64,000 nucleotides of DNA, from assembly GCA_902806565.1 (NCBI GenBank), contig CADCXA010000024.1, positions 496,001 through 560,000 of the forward strand, written 5' to 3'. The stretch is from Hypoxylon rubiginosum. Its lineage: Eukaryota; Ascomycota; Sordariomycetes; Xylariales; Hypoxylaceae. Shown piece after piece: positions 1 to 12,757 of the stretch (position 1 is the first letter of the stretch; each line of letters begins with the position of its first letter). A program made the position numbers and the translations under genes. Below the pieces are notes generated by a model, which was given only the letters and a program-made list of their open reading frames with translations, was not told the DNA's origin and searched no databases.

Positions 1-1513
1 TGCACGACGAATTGAATGCCTATTGAATGCCCATTATTAGTTCCCGACCCTCTCATTTCGCATTGAAATGAGCGCGTTGAAAACTTACATTATGCTGAGA
101 TGTATTCTATAGAGAGATATAAAGGATATCGCTGGACAGACGTGGTTGCAAGGTGTAAAACTAGCAACTTGAATTTTTCAATGCGTTGTAATTGAATTGA
201 ACTAAATGAGTTTGGTTTGGAAGGTTTAACAACAAATTTTTTTTTGCTTCCTGAGCTGAGCTAGTCCCGAAAGGTACGTACCTCTCTCCTTATCGGGGAT
301 AAGGGAAAGCCGCACGGTCATATTTCTTATCATAATCGACAATCGACAATCGTCTACCATCTTGAAGATGCATATGAAGATTCATAGATTCCTACATGTA
401 GGTACATGTATGTAGAAGGTAGGGGCAGGTATAATATAGCCCATTGATATTGTTTTCTTTAGTTATTTGTTATACACAGTTGTTTGTATGTCACCTTTGC
501 TTCTCTTCCTCATCCAATGATTGACATATAGACCGCTTACAACAAACAGTAAGCCCTAATATCACAAGAGTTTAGGTGAGATAGTTAGATTATCACATAA
601 ATCTTCACATAATTTTCTTAGCCAAAGATTCGGAAGCATGCTTGTACAAAGGATAATGCATGATTCTCTGTGTCATGGAAGGTCTCATGTTATCACGGAC
701 CCCTAACTCTTCGCTCCGGAGCTGTTTCTATTCACGCTCAACAGTTCTTACGTGAGTAATCGAAGCTCAAAGGCTCAAATGCTCAAAAGACTGTCGCAAT
801 AGTTCCACTCCCAAACCGAATCCCCCTTTTCCCTTCCCATTTCCGCTATCCACCCCCTTCATCCCAGACATATCCTCGTTGGTATCACCGCCCCTAAATT
901 TCTAGCAGACCAAACCCGCAGCAATAGTGTAGTCGAATACAACGTGGAGGCTATATAATATATACATTCCAACAGGCCCAACGTTTGGGGCCAAAGTACG
1001 AACGAGGATGGTGCGCTAAGACTGAATCTCATAGAAGAGTCCGCCAGATGTCGAAATCGTGCGCCTAGGTAGCCACCCGTCCGCCACATTCCGAGTAGCG
1101 TACTCTTCCTTCTAACTAGGATCAGAGCCTAGTATATAGGGGCTTGGAAGTTGATTTAGCTAGATAACCACAGAAATAATAGTTAATAGCAATCGAACTT
1201 CCAATAACCATGAGTGGGCTAGATGGGGACCGGCAACCATCCGTCTCGTGGTTTCGCCAACGCTCGAGTAATGAATATTAGTCGGCACCCCTAGTCCGAC
1301 ATATTATTCTCCGTACTCATTCCGGGAGCGCCTTGAATTCCGTGCTGGTTGACAGGCACCTAGAAAGCGATCGAGGCCAACAGAAATCGTCGAGTCGCAC
1401 GGGGTATCTATAGAATTGCGCTGGAATTCTCTAGTTTTGATGGCTGCCGGTCCCCAGTATGACAATATTAAGAACAAAAGGAAGTGAGAGATTGTAAGTA
1501 GTTGTGATTTTAT
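1..1513. other. Gene-free stretch at the window edge
   Basis: No reading frame here has coding character or a recognisable domain. The stretch lies downstream of the bHLH gene (minus strand), so its right end probably holds that gene's 3' UTR and terminator. Short TACATGTA/GTAGGTAC-rich sequence occurs near 390-425. I see no tRNA, transposase or terminal repeat. A gene entering from outside the window on the left cannot be excluded. Confidence 0.6.
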
Positions 1514-3060
1514 TTAGAACCGATCCGAACGAAATCCGTTGGTCCTTTGACCTTCATATTGGACTCCTGTCATAGATTCCGGTGCGCTTGGCAGGTTTCC
1601 ACTTAACGCTCGTAAAGGTGGTAGCTCTGGTCGCGCCGGTCTACCGTAGGGATCCGTTGCGTAGTGGTCTGAGGATGGTTGCGATGCTAGGGGCGCGTTC
1701 GGCGGCCCCGAACCTCCTGGCATGCCTGGTACATTTCCACGAAGCTGCGCATTCTCCATGCGCGCCCTATCTAACTCACGACGCAACATCTCCGCTTCTT
1801 GAATAGCGTTTTGGCAATGTCCCGAAAGGGACTTAATGGTGTCTGACTGTTTCTGGTGTTCGGCAATGGCTAAATAAAAATCAGCACTTGAAACTGATAC
1901 GTATTGGTACCGCGGCTTACCTTTCGTCAATATCTCCCATTTCGACGCCTTCGATCCTCTCTCCTGTGGCATAAGGTCGCGGAGTTGCTCAAACAATTCT
2001 TTCATTTCAGTACGCCTCTTACGCTCTGCCAGTTTATGGCTCTGTCGAAGCTCGGGGGTTCTGCTATATGGTTGATTACCACTATGCGGGCTAGACTCCT
2101 CGCTATGAAGATCCGCAAGCTGCTTATGTTGAAGTGTGTGGTGATGAATAGTCTGAAAATCGGGGCCCAAGCCTTCGTCGAGTCGTCGCTGTCCAGGAGG
2201 CAGCCGAGACTCGGTTGTGAATTGGCTACTCGCGATCGATTCTGTGACGCTGCTTCGCCTAGAGTCATAAAATGTATGATTGCCGATCGACGAGGGCATC
2301 CGCTGAATCTCCTCCTCCGGAAAAGCCCACGCCTGACCCTTAGTTGGCTCCGCTGCCCTAGCGATCGTACTCGTGGCCGGCCCGGTGATCGCGGGGGCAG
2401 TTCTGACTTTCGGGTGTTGACCTTCAGGAGTGCGCTCCATATTCGGTTGGTATCCGTTCGATATCCTATGCACAGACAAATGGTCCATTCCCACACGAGG
2501 ATTCCGCTGCTGCACCAAGCCTCCCGGAACCGATGTCGTCGACTGGTTCTGGCTCGCATAAGGGGAACCGCTCAATCTTAAATCGCCAAAGCCCTGGTTG
2601 ATTCTGCTATCCACGCTCTCACGTCGCGAGTCTGGTCCAGCGCTTGCCAAGCCTCCTAGGGACGTACTACCTGGTATAGAGTCCAATGACTGAGGTCGAT
2701 CGAAACGTCCACTACCGGGGGTCGTCGGCGATACCATAGACGTTATACTCATGTTGTTCGCCGGCGATACTAACGGATGGGCGACTAGGGTTGTAGTGGT
2801 CGGCGAGGGCGTTTGATCATGCGCCGAGTGGTATACATTGATGCCTACGCCTGAGGCAGTCGAAGTGTCTATGTGACCATCATTAGCAACGCGGTAACTA
2901 GTTATCAGCCTTGGGCGGCAGGGTACGCGGGCTCCATACGTTTGCTAGATGCATCTGTGCTAGAAAAATATGCAGAGTCACGATTTTCCTCTGGATTCAG
3001 AATGGTATTCAACCCGTTCGGGAGCTTCTGCGACGCAGGCCGCGGCTGTTCCGACGCCAT
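1514..3060 (-). CDS. bHLH transcription factor (class B E-box type)
   Basis: Probable DNA-binding regulator of 474 residues in three exons: 3060-2940, 2868-1921 and 1869-1514. The first exon has no family domain but reads as typical coding sequence (MASEQPRPASQKLPNG...) and joins in phase through GTATGG...ACATAG. The bHLH domain lies at about residues 315-375. Its basic region reads SHKLAERKRR, with His5-Glu9-Arg13, the combination known in class B factors that bind CACGTG. Helix 1 is KELFEQLRDLM. Helix 2 is rejoined as KWEILTKAIAEHQK only after removing a 51-bp intron (1920-1870), and a leucine/coil segment follows. The rest is Ser/Pro/Gln-rich and disordered. The intron has no stop and keeps frame, so retention would insert 17 residues inside the dimerisation domain. 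The factor's pathway cannot be named. The start at 3060 is inferred; a Met at 2752 would give a shorter protein. Confidence 0.85.
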
Positions 3061-6000
3061 CCTGGAGAATTTAGCGTGTATGTGGTTTACACGTGTGGAA
3101 GAATCTGAGTACTTGGACGTAGTGCGACGAGGTTTAAATAGTCGTCCAGGTATAAATGGTTACTGAGGCTCCTAGAGAATCGCGTGGCTACCTCGCGATA
3201 CTGATGCACGCGAATCTACGCTATGAGGTGAGTTCGTGATGGTCAACAAGAATTGACTTTTCGCGGTCGAAGACAGCATTGAACCTTCGATGACCAATTG
3301 TGATTAGGCGCACCCGATTGTCGACAGCTCAGGTCAGTGGGAAAGGGGAGATAGACGAGAAAGGTATAAAAAAAAACTAGCTAGTCGTAGTAATAGTTGG
3401 TAATAAAGGTAGGCGGGTAAACTGTAACGACAGGCTAGGAGAGGCTCAGAGCGTGTTCGGTACAGTTACCACCATACGGACGAAGCATATAGCTAGACGG
3501 TGATATTGCGTATTACAGGCCTAGGGAACTGGAGGGGGAAAACGTTGAAAGAGAGTAAAAATAAAATAAAAGGGAACTCTTTCGATGATAGTATAGTTAG
3601 AGAGAAAGAGGAAAGATCACGGCCCCCAGTTCAAAAGTTCCCAAGGTCAGCCAGCATAGGCGTGACAGGGCTTTTTGGTGGTAACTACCTGTATCGTATA
3701 ATACCTACAAATGTAGGGATGAGCGGATGTATAGAGGTATAGAAGTACTAGGTATAGATGTATAGATGTACAGTGTACACATGTAGGGATGTAGGGGGGA
3801 GGGATGGTTATGGGGGGATGGGGTTTATTGAAGAGGAGGGACGGGCAGAACGAACGGACGGGGCCTTTTCCTTCGCATCTCCGAATAGAATAGGTTTAGT
3901 CCAGACGAGAAAAAGAGAAAAAAAGAACTAATAGAATACACTAGAGTAGAAAAGCCAAGGGGCGGGCCCCCCTAGTTGGATCGAAGGAGGGAGGGCCTTG
4001 GGGCCTTGGGTTGTGGGTTGTGGAGGAACCGCCAGAGAATGGCAGGTGAAAAAAGAGCCGAGAGGTGGTTTACGGCCATTCCTATTTCTGTCAAGGAAAA
4101 TAAAATGTATATACATGGAGAGAGATACATATACCTAAGGGAATAGGTTAAAAGTTATGTACAGAGACATTGAACAATAGCAAATAGCAGAGCCACATGT
4201 AGCCACGACAATGACAATGACCATGGCCCATTACATAGTACGCCCATTACGCCTATTACGCCTATTGCGCCCATCCCGTCCATTGCCTAACCGTAGCAGG
4301 GTTAGGAGGTAGGTACCGGGCGTAAGAAACGATGCATCGACGCATCGGGCTTCTGACTAAGGATTTCGTCGCATGGCTATTTCCAGGAAGATTTGCTAGA
4401 GACTCGCTAGACTGGCAGACTGGGCAGAACTGGAGTTGCTAGCGAAGAAAAGAAAAAGAAGGAAGAAAAGAAATACTCCGGGTAGGGGTATAGGGTACAT
4501 GGGGGGCCACCGATTTCCCACTAGCGCGCCCGCTACTGCGCCGGCTCCCCTACCTAACTGTTTCTTTTTTTTCCTCGTGGCCCATCATGTACCGGGAACA
4601 CGTGAAGAAAGTCGAGCAGGGAATACCCTCCGCCCTGGTGCATGGGAAGTGGAGCGAAAAGCCCACGAGCGGCACCGCGGCCGAGTTGAGGTACGCGGTA
4701 CGCGGTACGCCATCTCACGTAGCACTCACATCAGCGCTAGAGGTACGTATTACCGCCGTACAGGGTACTACTAGTACCTAACTTATGTACGATGTTATGT
4801 ACTTGAATACATGTACCTAAGGTCTGTGCGATGCCTTTGGTCTTGGCTTTTGGCTTTTGGCTTTTGGTTTTAACAGAAGAGGCAGAGGCAGAAGAGCGAG
4901 ACCTGTCCTACATAGTACGTCCAGTCCAGTACGTCCTAACCCCCAACCAAATCACTCTGCTATAGCGCCATGGTAGTGCTACATAGTAATGGCAATGGCT
5001 GTGATATATAGTAGTGCTCGAGGTTGGGAAGGGAAAGACATTGGATGGGAGAGAAAGTGCCTTATTACCTACCTAGGTACCGTGTTGGATGGATTTACCG
5101 CTGGACATGGACAACTCCGGATAGGATCAAGCGTCAGCAAAAGACCAACGCTCGTACGGCAGAATGTGTTTGATTCCACCATGATGACCTTTACTCTGAT
5201 TTGAGTCGGAATGCCCGAACTATAAGGGGAAAAAAGACAACTCTTGAACGGATAAAGGATGCGAGGATTTTTTGAAAGAAACCTCTCCGCCCGGATTCAG
5301 ACCTGTGAAGCGCCAGAGCACTACATAGTAGGACTCTTCATAGTAGTAATAGGAGGGGAGAAAGAGGTTGCGAGCCCCTGTAGAATATGTACGATGCATC
5401 CTAAGTGGTGGCTTGCGCTAGAGACATGTTGTGCCTTGCTTGTTGCACGAATAGCCCCGGTTGTGGTCGTGCAGCTGTTATACAAGGCAGAGGGTATCAA
5501 GCGATTGGAATATAAAAGCTTTTTCGCAATATGATTCTACGCCAACCAGAGCACGGAAACAGGCTCGCTAGCAGCTATGTACATATTTCTCGGCAGTTGA
5601 CGTTGTCACGACCGGCTTACTCGAACAAAGTAAAGTGATAAAAGATACCCTGAAGAATGCGACGAATAATAACAATACCATCAGCAAAAGTCAGGTTGCG
5701 CTGCAAAGTACGCAATACTCCGAATTTCAAGCATATGTACAATTTCGAAGGGAATAAGAATCAACTGAGGACATAAATTAGCCTGCCTAGGATGTCAGGA
5801 TGTGAGGCATCCTGTACGGATACGTTACTGTCGGTGTCTCTGAAGAGAAGTGATGCCCGGGGTGGCAGCAAAGTATGCAGTACTATGTACTTGAAGGATC
5901 CCCCCATAGTATGTAGATGTATACTATGGACATTCGTCAGGATCTAGCTGCAGCGAAGCCCACCTATCATGTATCATCTATTACTGGAGCCTTCATACGA

Positions 6001-9000
6001 TACCTTGGCTACCTACGATCTTCCCGCCGCCACGTGAGCTGTACATACTAACCCTACAGTATCTTAGTAACTCGATTACATGTTGGTTGGTAACTGGTTC
6101 GAGACTGAGCCCAATATAGCACCGTGCCGGCCGACGAACTCCGTACGGTGTTATATACACTATATTCTATCCATTATGCGGGGTGCGTTCCCAAGTTGCC
6201 CTCTCAAGCGGATAGCTTCCGATGGACCTGTCAAAGATGATCGTGTGTGGTTGGTTCACAAGGCTGCTATATACGATAGGATTCCCTCGCGATGATCGTC
6301 TTCACGACATACTTCAGCCAGACTCATGGCGAACCAGGCCCCTCCTTACTAGGTCGGCCACGCCTTGGGTGAGAAGCACCTCTCATCATACATACAAGAT
6401 GTGAAGATATATGCCCAACAGATAGGGTTTGGTAACCTCCAGCATAAAAGACGGGTAGCAGATCAGATAAAGCATAATCCCAAAAAATTTAGCAGCGGAA
6501 TCTTACACCCCCGGCGAGGGGTAAAGAGAGAGGGAGAGAAAATAATACAGAGGCATAAAATGGCGGTACCGCTTCAGTTTTCCCTAGGAAAGGAGACTAT
6601 CGACTTGGTATTATCTCCGGCTTGCTTGTACGACTCAGGAACCGGTCCGATAGGTATCGTAAGGGGGGAGCTACATTTGTATAAGCTATGGTAGTTGTTT
6701 AGCTATTGTGTCGCTCTGACTGTCGAGTCTATCCAGCCTGCCAGCCTACCTTTTTGGACTCGAGGTTGAACGGCACGGTCGATCAGACACAGAAACAAAG
6801 ATAAAGACAACTCTGTCAGTCTTAGTCAGATGAGGTTTGTAGGGTTTTGATAGAAAACGGTAAGTTGATCGTATGTGCTATGTACATGCTTGACAAATTA
6901 TAAGTGTCTGTGCTCAAGCTCGAGCCTGTTTTGCCCGTCTCCCAACATCTGGGATGGATTGGATGGAGTACCTTAATGCCAATCGAAGTTAAGTGACGAG
7001 TAATTTTTTTCCTTTTTCCTTTTTCTTCTTCGCTCCCACGCTATTCTCTACACGAGTATCTTGCATTCCTGGGACCAAGGGACCTACCGCCCGGGTTTTG
7101 CCAAGAAGGGCACACGCGCGTCGTACACAAACATACGGGAGGCACATTTACATTATACGCCTGGAGCCTGGACACACAATTCAAAACTGCCGCTTGTCAT
7201 CGGTCGGGATCGGTGTGATATCCATCATAAAATTCACTTTCGGTGTGCTGCGCAGGCTTTTATCAGTTAGCAGGAGGTATGGCAACCAGAGACACAGTAT
7301 CCGGATCGTTCGTGGAGGGTAAAATGTACCCTCTCCTGTCTCGCAGAATTCCCGCGCCTCGATACCCCATGCTCCATGCCTCCATGTCTCCATGCCTCAT
7401 GCAAGTCTTGGATGAGACCTTACCCAGGGTCATCACAGTTGACGAATTGGAAGTTTGGATGCGTGTACGACATCAGGCACCTCGTATGTACGTACGTGTA
7501 GTGTAAAGTAAGGCGTAGGCGTGTTAAGTGTATGTGAGGGTGTAAAAGGAGGATGTGGAGGTTCTCACAAGCCACTTTTCTCCGCTTCATACAGTACCTA
7601 TTACTGCCCTGCCTGCTCGAGCGTATGTACAAATACAATACAGATCAAGTAGATTTTCAAGCCTAAATCTTTCCACGTGGTCGGCGACGTTCCACACTGC
7701 TATGTAGGAGCGACATATTCCAAGTCAGAGTCACATATCCTATTGCTCCTTCGCTTATCCTACCTCCTACATGGTAACGCACACTCGCCCATTTACCCAA
7801 GACGGGATATTCTCTGTTAAAAGATAAAAATCATATACAGGTTTATGCCATTATATAAGGCTGCATGTCCAACGACCAAAATAACATGATTGATAAAAAA
7901 AGCCCCCCCTGGGGGCCAGCGGCACTTCTAACGTAAACTGGCCTATGTGACAGCCTACATACAGGAGACGTCCTCGACGCGGAACCAGTCAGAACTCCTC
8001 GTGTGCAAATTCGGTACCAGTTATCATCAGGTGAGGGAACCATGTCTGCAAGGCGGATAACGGTGATCGTGGTTCCTACCCACCCTGAATAGTATTATTC
8101 TTATTTTTTTATTCTTATTCTTATTTTGTTCATGACCCCCGACCGACCTCCTTCAGGCTCACAGGCTTCCCCATCCACCCAGGCCACCCCAAACTGCCAG
8201 AGTGCGTGCGAAAGTGTGGGCACGGCATGCGGCGTGCGGCATGCCACGTTCCTAGTACACTTTAAAGGGAATTCTCCCCATCGTTAGCGTCTCCGCTGCA
8301 TCCCTGATTCCCCTGCCCGGTTGCCAAGCTTCGCAAGGTATCGTCCCCCCTACCATGTAGTAGTAAGGCTAGCAAGAGGCAGGGTTCGTCGGTGATTCTC
8401 GTCATTTCGGGAGTGAGATCCAAGTCCTAACAGGCCATGGGCTCGGCCGTTCCCTATCGTTTTTAGGCCGAGCTATTACTCGATAACGCCCAGATCTGAT
8501 ATTAAAAAGAGACACGCCTCACGTTGGCTCGTGGTCAGAACCGTTGACAATCCCCCAGTTAAGCAGATCAGTTACCCCTTGATCTGGGTCAGTATTACAG
8601 GCAGCCTCTTTTATTTTCTTCTTTCTCCGCGGTCAAATTGCTGCAAGATCACTCCTTACGTCCCCTCCCCCTCCCCCTCCAGCTCCCGTGCGATGCCTCA
8701 TGCATTCCATCGCACTACTCCCACTTAGGTAGCTTATCAACAGTTGTCTGCTTACTGTATCTGTGACAAAGGCGTCGCCAAGAACAATTTAAAAAGATAC
8801 GATCAGCCCCCTCAAGGATCAGCAAGCTTTTACTACGTACTCAACGTGATATGCAATATCTACCGAGAGGTATAGTAACTACGGGGTCGACCATACAGAG
8901 GTACGTAACGCATGCATGTCAGGTATATACGTCACCTACGAAGAAAGTAGCCTCTCTTTGTGTAGGTAGGAAAGCTATACAGAGCTTCATATTAAGCAGG

Positions 9001-12000
9001 GAAAATAATCAGCCCATCTATCTACCCATCCAGTATCCATGGATGATCTGTTCGGGCCGCAACCGGGGAAGGATAAATACCTCCTGGTAACATATATCAA
9101 ACCCAACAGACCCATAAAGAAACCTCACAGCCTCCAGCTTGGATAGGATCGAGAGCAAAGAAACTGGACTACTACTTCAGACTAGGCCACGTCTAGGATG
9201 ATAATAACATACATACCAGCCGCTTGCGCACGGCTGGCGCTTTGTTCAGTAATCGTTAGAATCTACAGATGTTTCAAACTATTGGGTGCGAGAAAAGAAA
9301 ACAAGATATGTTGCCTGCGCCTCTGGTCCTTAGCTTTCCCCGAGGTCCCCTATTGTTGAACGGGACCTCGGGCACCACGGAACTACGTCCTTTGCTTTTC
9401 ATGTTCGCCGCTGGCTCAAAAGTACGGGGTACAGATCTGGGTGATGGACACGATCTATGCTCGTTTCTACCTAGCATCGCGCAACTCATGATTCGCACGA
9501 GACTGGCATAGTCGCTGTTTACTATGCACGTGTTGTGGGGGACCCAAGAGATCTGGCCTTAAAATGTAGGTAAAAGGGAATACGTACCTCCTATATACAC
9601 CTAGTACATAACATACCTAGGAGGTAGCCATAGTATACTGTAATATTCATTAAGGACGGCAAAAAATTAGAAGTTAACCCGCCTATGAATTCGGCCATCG
9701 GTTTCATTATCATGTATTTGGATAGGTTGGCAGGTCCTTCATATTCAATAGCCTCGTTATATCCGCTGCATACCCTACCCACATGCCTACGCTGTCACAC
9801 AAATCACGTTGGCCAGCTAAACTCGATTTGTCTTCTCCGGATGAGCTTCAAAAATAGTCCTACTGGCTATAATAATGTGTGCCACAGAAAATCCTCATGA
9901 AGGAACTTCCGCTTTCGTCTCGTCCGGGTCGATTCCTTTCGAGACAATTATGGCATCACACATACTATGAACAGTTTTCTCTTGCCACTTCACCCAGAAC
10001 TACAGCTTAGCATCTCTATACGTTTTATGTCTGTGCTCCAGGACACACCGAAGTGCATTGAGAGTTGTATAATATAACAGCTATTGGCCTCGTCAGTGTA
10101 CAAGCCTTCGGCCTACTAGATACCGCCGAAGGAATAAGGATCAGCGCGCCACTCCCGCAAGGGGTCATCCCGTTTATGACGCCAACCTCGGAGGCTCTAC
10201 ATGCATGCATACTATGTAGGTACACTCCAGAGAAACATATCAACCATCAAGCATTTCAGCCCCGTGCTTGGGTGGGTGTCAGAACGTACAGGGTGGTTTC
10301 CCAAATCCTTTAGACAAGTCTTGACCGAAGGTTGTGATATACTACTGAATTAAGTAAAATGCAGGATTAAAATCATGACGCGAGCTGAAAAAAAAGGTTC
10401 GAATCCTAATATAAACTACCCCCTGACTTCGCGAACTCCCCCTACCAACCTCCAGCGTCAGCTTCCTACCCTTTCATGCCCTTGTTTGGGCAGTTACGCG
10501 GAAGCGCCGTTCGGGTCGAAGAGGACTAAGGCCTCCCAAATAGCCCATCAGCCCCATTCGCTTTCCATTTACGATCGTCCCTTGTGGTGCTACTCGTCCG
10601 GATCAGATCATCCACCCGGAAAAAGCATCTGCTTGTCGAGGTGGCGTTAATGACCAAGCGGCTTGATCTGACGATCTAAGATAAAAAAGTGACAGGTCTG
10701 TTTTCCGGGGCGTCGGCATCCCCTACGTGAGGTCTATAGACGGAACAGAATGCAAGGAAAAGTAATAGTCTCTATAGGTCGTCATCATAGACCACGGGAC
10801 GCTGGTGCTAAGAGAACTATAGCAGGTACGCGATGATAGCTGCCGTGTAACAAGTTTACTTGAGATTATACCCTCTATTCCAGCTCGCCTGCTAAGATGG
10901 CGGCGAATAGAACAGGAGCTCGTCTTGAAGATTCCTTCTAGAAGTCTGGGATATCATTTACTATCGAAATCCAGCAATCTGGATCTCCCACGCCGCAGGA
11001 TGATCAGGTCCGCCTTGCAGCATATCTAATTCAACGTCGACCGCAATCGAGCCTTTCCCGCCAATCCTTAGCGCCAGGGGCGCCCAACTAGTGAACCATG
11101 GCGTTCTCCCATCACACAGCCGGGACCAATAGTTTCGCCCTCAGCTTGCGAAGTAGCACCGTCACAAAATCTTTCTGGATCCGAATCTCAGGATCCACGA
11201 TACCTACCCTTCCAGCCAGCCAGCCAGCCAGCCAGCGAGGGTATGTAGTTGAGAAAGATCCAGGCTAAGATATGTAGCGCTACGTCGCACAACCCTCACC
11301 ACTTCCGCGATTTACTCTCAGTCGTGTAACCCGGAAGTGACGGGGCGCACACGTCCTTGCATATAATTCCTCATGGGGAAGATGCTGGCGAGCTCCTTGC
11401 ATACCTGGGTCTCCTCGCGCTTGCACCCGGGCGTCACAGCTGCCACGGAATTCTCCTTTTTTTCCAGTTCTCGGGATAGTACGTGAGACATAAGGACGAC
11501 CTGGGAGCACGGCAGATTTCGTGCCCTCGACACCACGTTTCCAGACCCCCGAGGTAGTAGCGCGATCTGGTGCGATGGCCCCGAAAGATGCCACACGCAC
11601 ACAGGGTGAGACCCGTGCTGTCTCGGACACGGATGTCGCGCTATGGGGGGGCAGTAGGAAAAAGCTGGCAGGTTTGCTTGAGGGGGAGGAGCCTGCCGGT
11701 TCCCGTTCCTTTTCGGCGGCCGTCCGCCATGCCGCTTGACGGCCGAATCTAGATCTTGAATAGGCAGGTATTCGCGATCGATCTGCCGTCTCAGAGGAAG
11801 TCCCTTTCGTGCCGACCGGCCGAGAAAAAAAAACAAGGAGTGGTGAGACGACGGTCGCGAAATTCTTTCCTTTCTTTTCCCCTTTCGACCCACACATGTG
11901 AGCCCCAGGGCATCATATCACATTCTACGAGTCAGACTTCACGTAGCATGGCGAATGTCTCATGCCAGCACGCTTCACCTCGAGGGCCAATGCCATGGTT

Positions 12001-12525
12001 CAACCTCTCCAGCCCGCTGAAACAGGCGATGCCATGAAGGGAGCACGGCACCACCTCACGAGGGCGCTAACACCGTGGTTCCCTCGGGACGAATCTAGTG
12101 TGACGGTTTCAGAGGGCGATGGCACACCCAAAACCGATGATGAGTATGACCAGCCGTGCGACGATAGACAAATGCGCAGATGCACTTAGCCTGGTGTATG
12201 TCGTTGTGGTCACTTCAATCTAGAATTCGGATGCACATGAATGCTCTCAGCTAAGCACTAAGTTCTCGCTAAGAGCATATGAGGCGGAAATAGACGAGGA
12301 ACCATTAGCAATTGCATGTACCTGGAGGTATATAGCGAAGAAATAGGGGTACTTATTTGTTTGGGCCAAGGGGAAGTCTATTTTTTTATGTCACCTAGCC
12401 CCTATTACAATAGAGAAGACTTGTTTCCCTGTAAAGGAGATCGTGCCGCATTTCGTAGTCGTAGGGTCTTCTCTTTTTTCTTGCTGGGGATGAAAAGGAG
12501 AAGTGGGCCCCCGTTAGCAGACATT
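3061..12525. other. Very long gene-free region upstream of the bHLH gene
   Basis: About 9.5 kb with no frame I can support. Every open frame is short, overlaps others on both strands and has no family signature. The sequence is not strongly AT-biased, so heavily RIP-mutated transposon DNA is not evident. It holds simple repeats: (CCAG)6 at 11212-11235, TTTGGCT-type repeats near 4848-4870, GGTACGC repeats near 4690 and T-rich TTATTC repeats near 8098-8130. CACGTG palindromes sit at 4599, 6031, 7674 and 9527. A GC-richer island spans about 11300-12190. It may be regulatory DNA or host a non-coding transcript for the bHLH gene; nothing in the sequence proves either. Confidence 0.6.
11212..11235. 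repeat. (CCAG)6 microsatellite
   Basis: Six perfect tandem copies of CCAG inside the gene-free region. It is a simple-sequence repeat with no evident function. Confidence 0.95.
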
Positions 12526-12588
12526 GCGGATTTCGAAGTTCGGGCCGTAGACTGGCGGATTTGCGGATTTATTTGCGGACTTGCGGAC
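12526..12588 (+). promoter_or_regulatory. Array of GCGGA elements upstream of the Zn(II)2Cys6 gene
   Basis: GCGGA occurs at 12526, 12555, 12563, 12575 and 12583, always on the plus strand, with start-to-start spacings of 29, 8, 12 and 8 bp. Another CGG is at 12541. CGG is the half-site bound by Zn(II)2Cys6 proteins. The array lies 170-232 bp upstream of such a gene's ATG, so autoregulation is plausible. This is an inference from position and motif only. Confidence 0.45.
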
Positions 12589-12757
12589 TTGTGAATTTGT
12601 AGCCTAATCGTCAGCTTTCTGTTGCCGCTTTCCAGATGATTGGTAGCATCTACTTCTATTGCCTATCAAAATATACCGAGCGCTACTGCTATCACTTACT
12701 ACCTACACCCCTTAATTAAGCCTCTCGTAATATAATACCTACCTACATAACGCCATC

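Noticed and set aside
4436..4774. Basic plus-strand frame of 112 codons in the gene-free region
   Set aside because: Composed of simple repeats and poly-T; no splice signals, no domain and an overlapping second frame.
4599..9532. Four CACGTG sites upstream of the bHLH gene as possible autoregulatory sites
   Set aside because: About 2.4 are expected by chance in 9.5 kb, and they are widely spaced. Not enough to claim function.
10394..10406. Exact tRNA B-box word GGTTCGAATCC on the plus strand
   Set aside because: No A-box at the right distance upstream, the flanks do not pair as a T-stem beyond three base pairs, and no acceptor stem is visible. I treat it as chance or a tiny relic.
11280..11897. 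Two overlapping minus-strand open frames of 205 and 191 codons in a GC-richer island
   Set aside because: Different frames over the same DNA, Arg/Pro/Ser-rich composition, no domain, no splice-supported extension. Chance open frames in GC-rich sequence are more likely.
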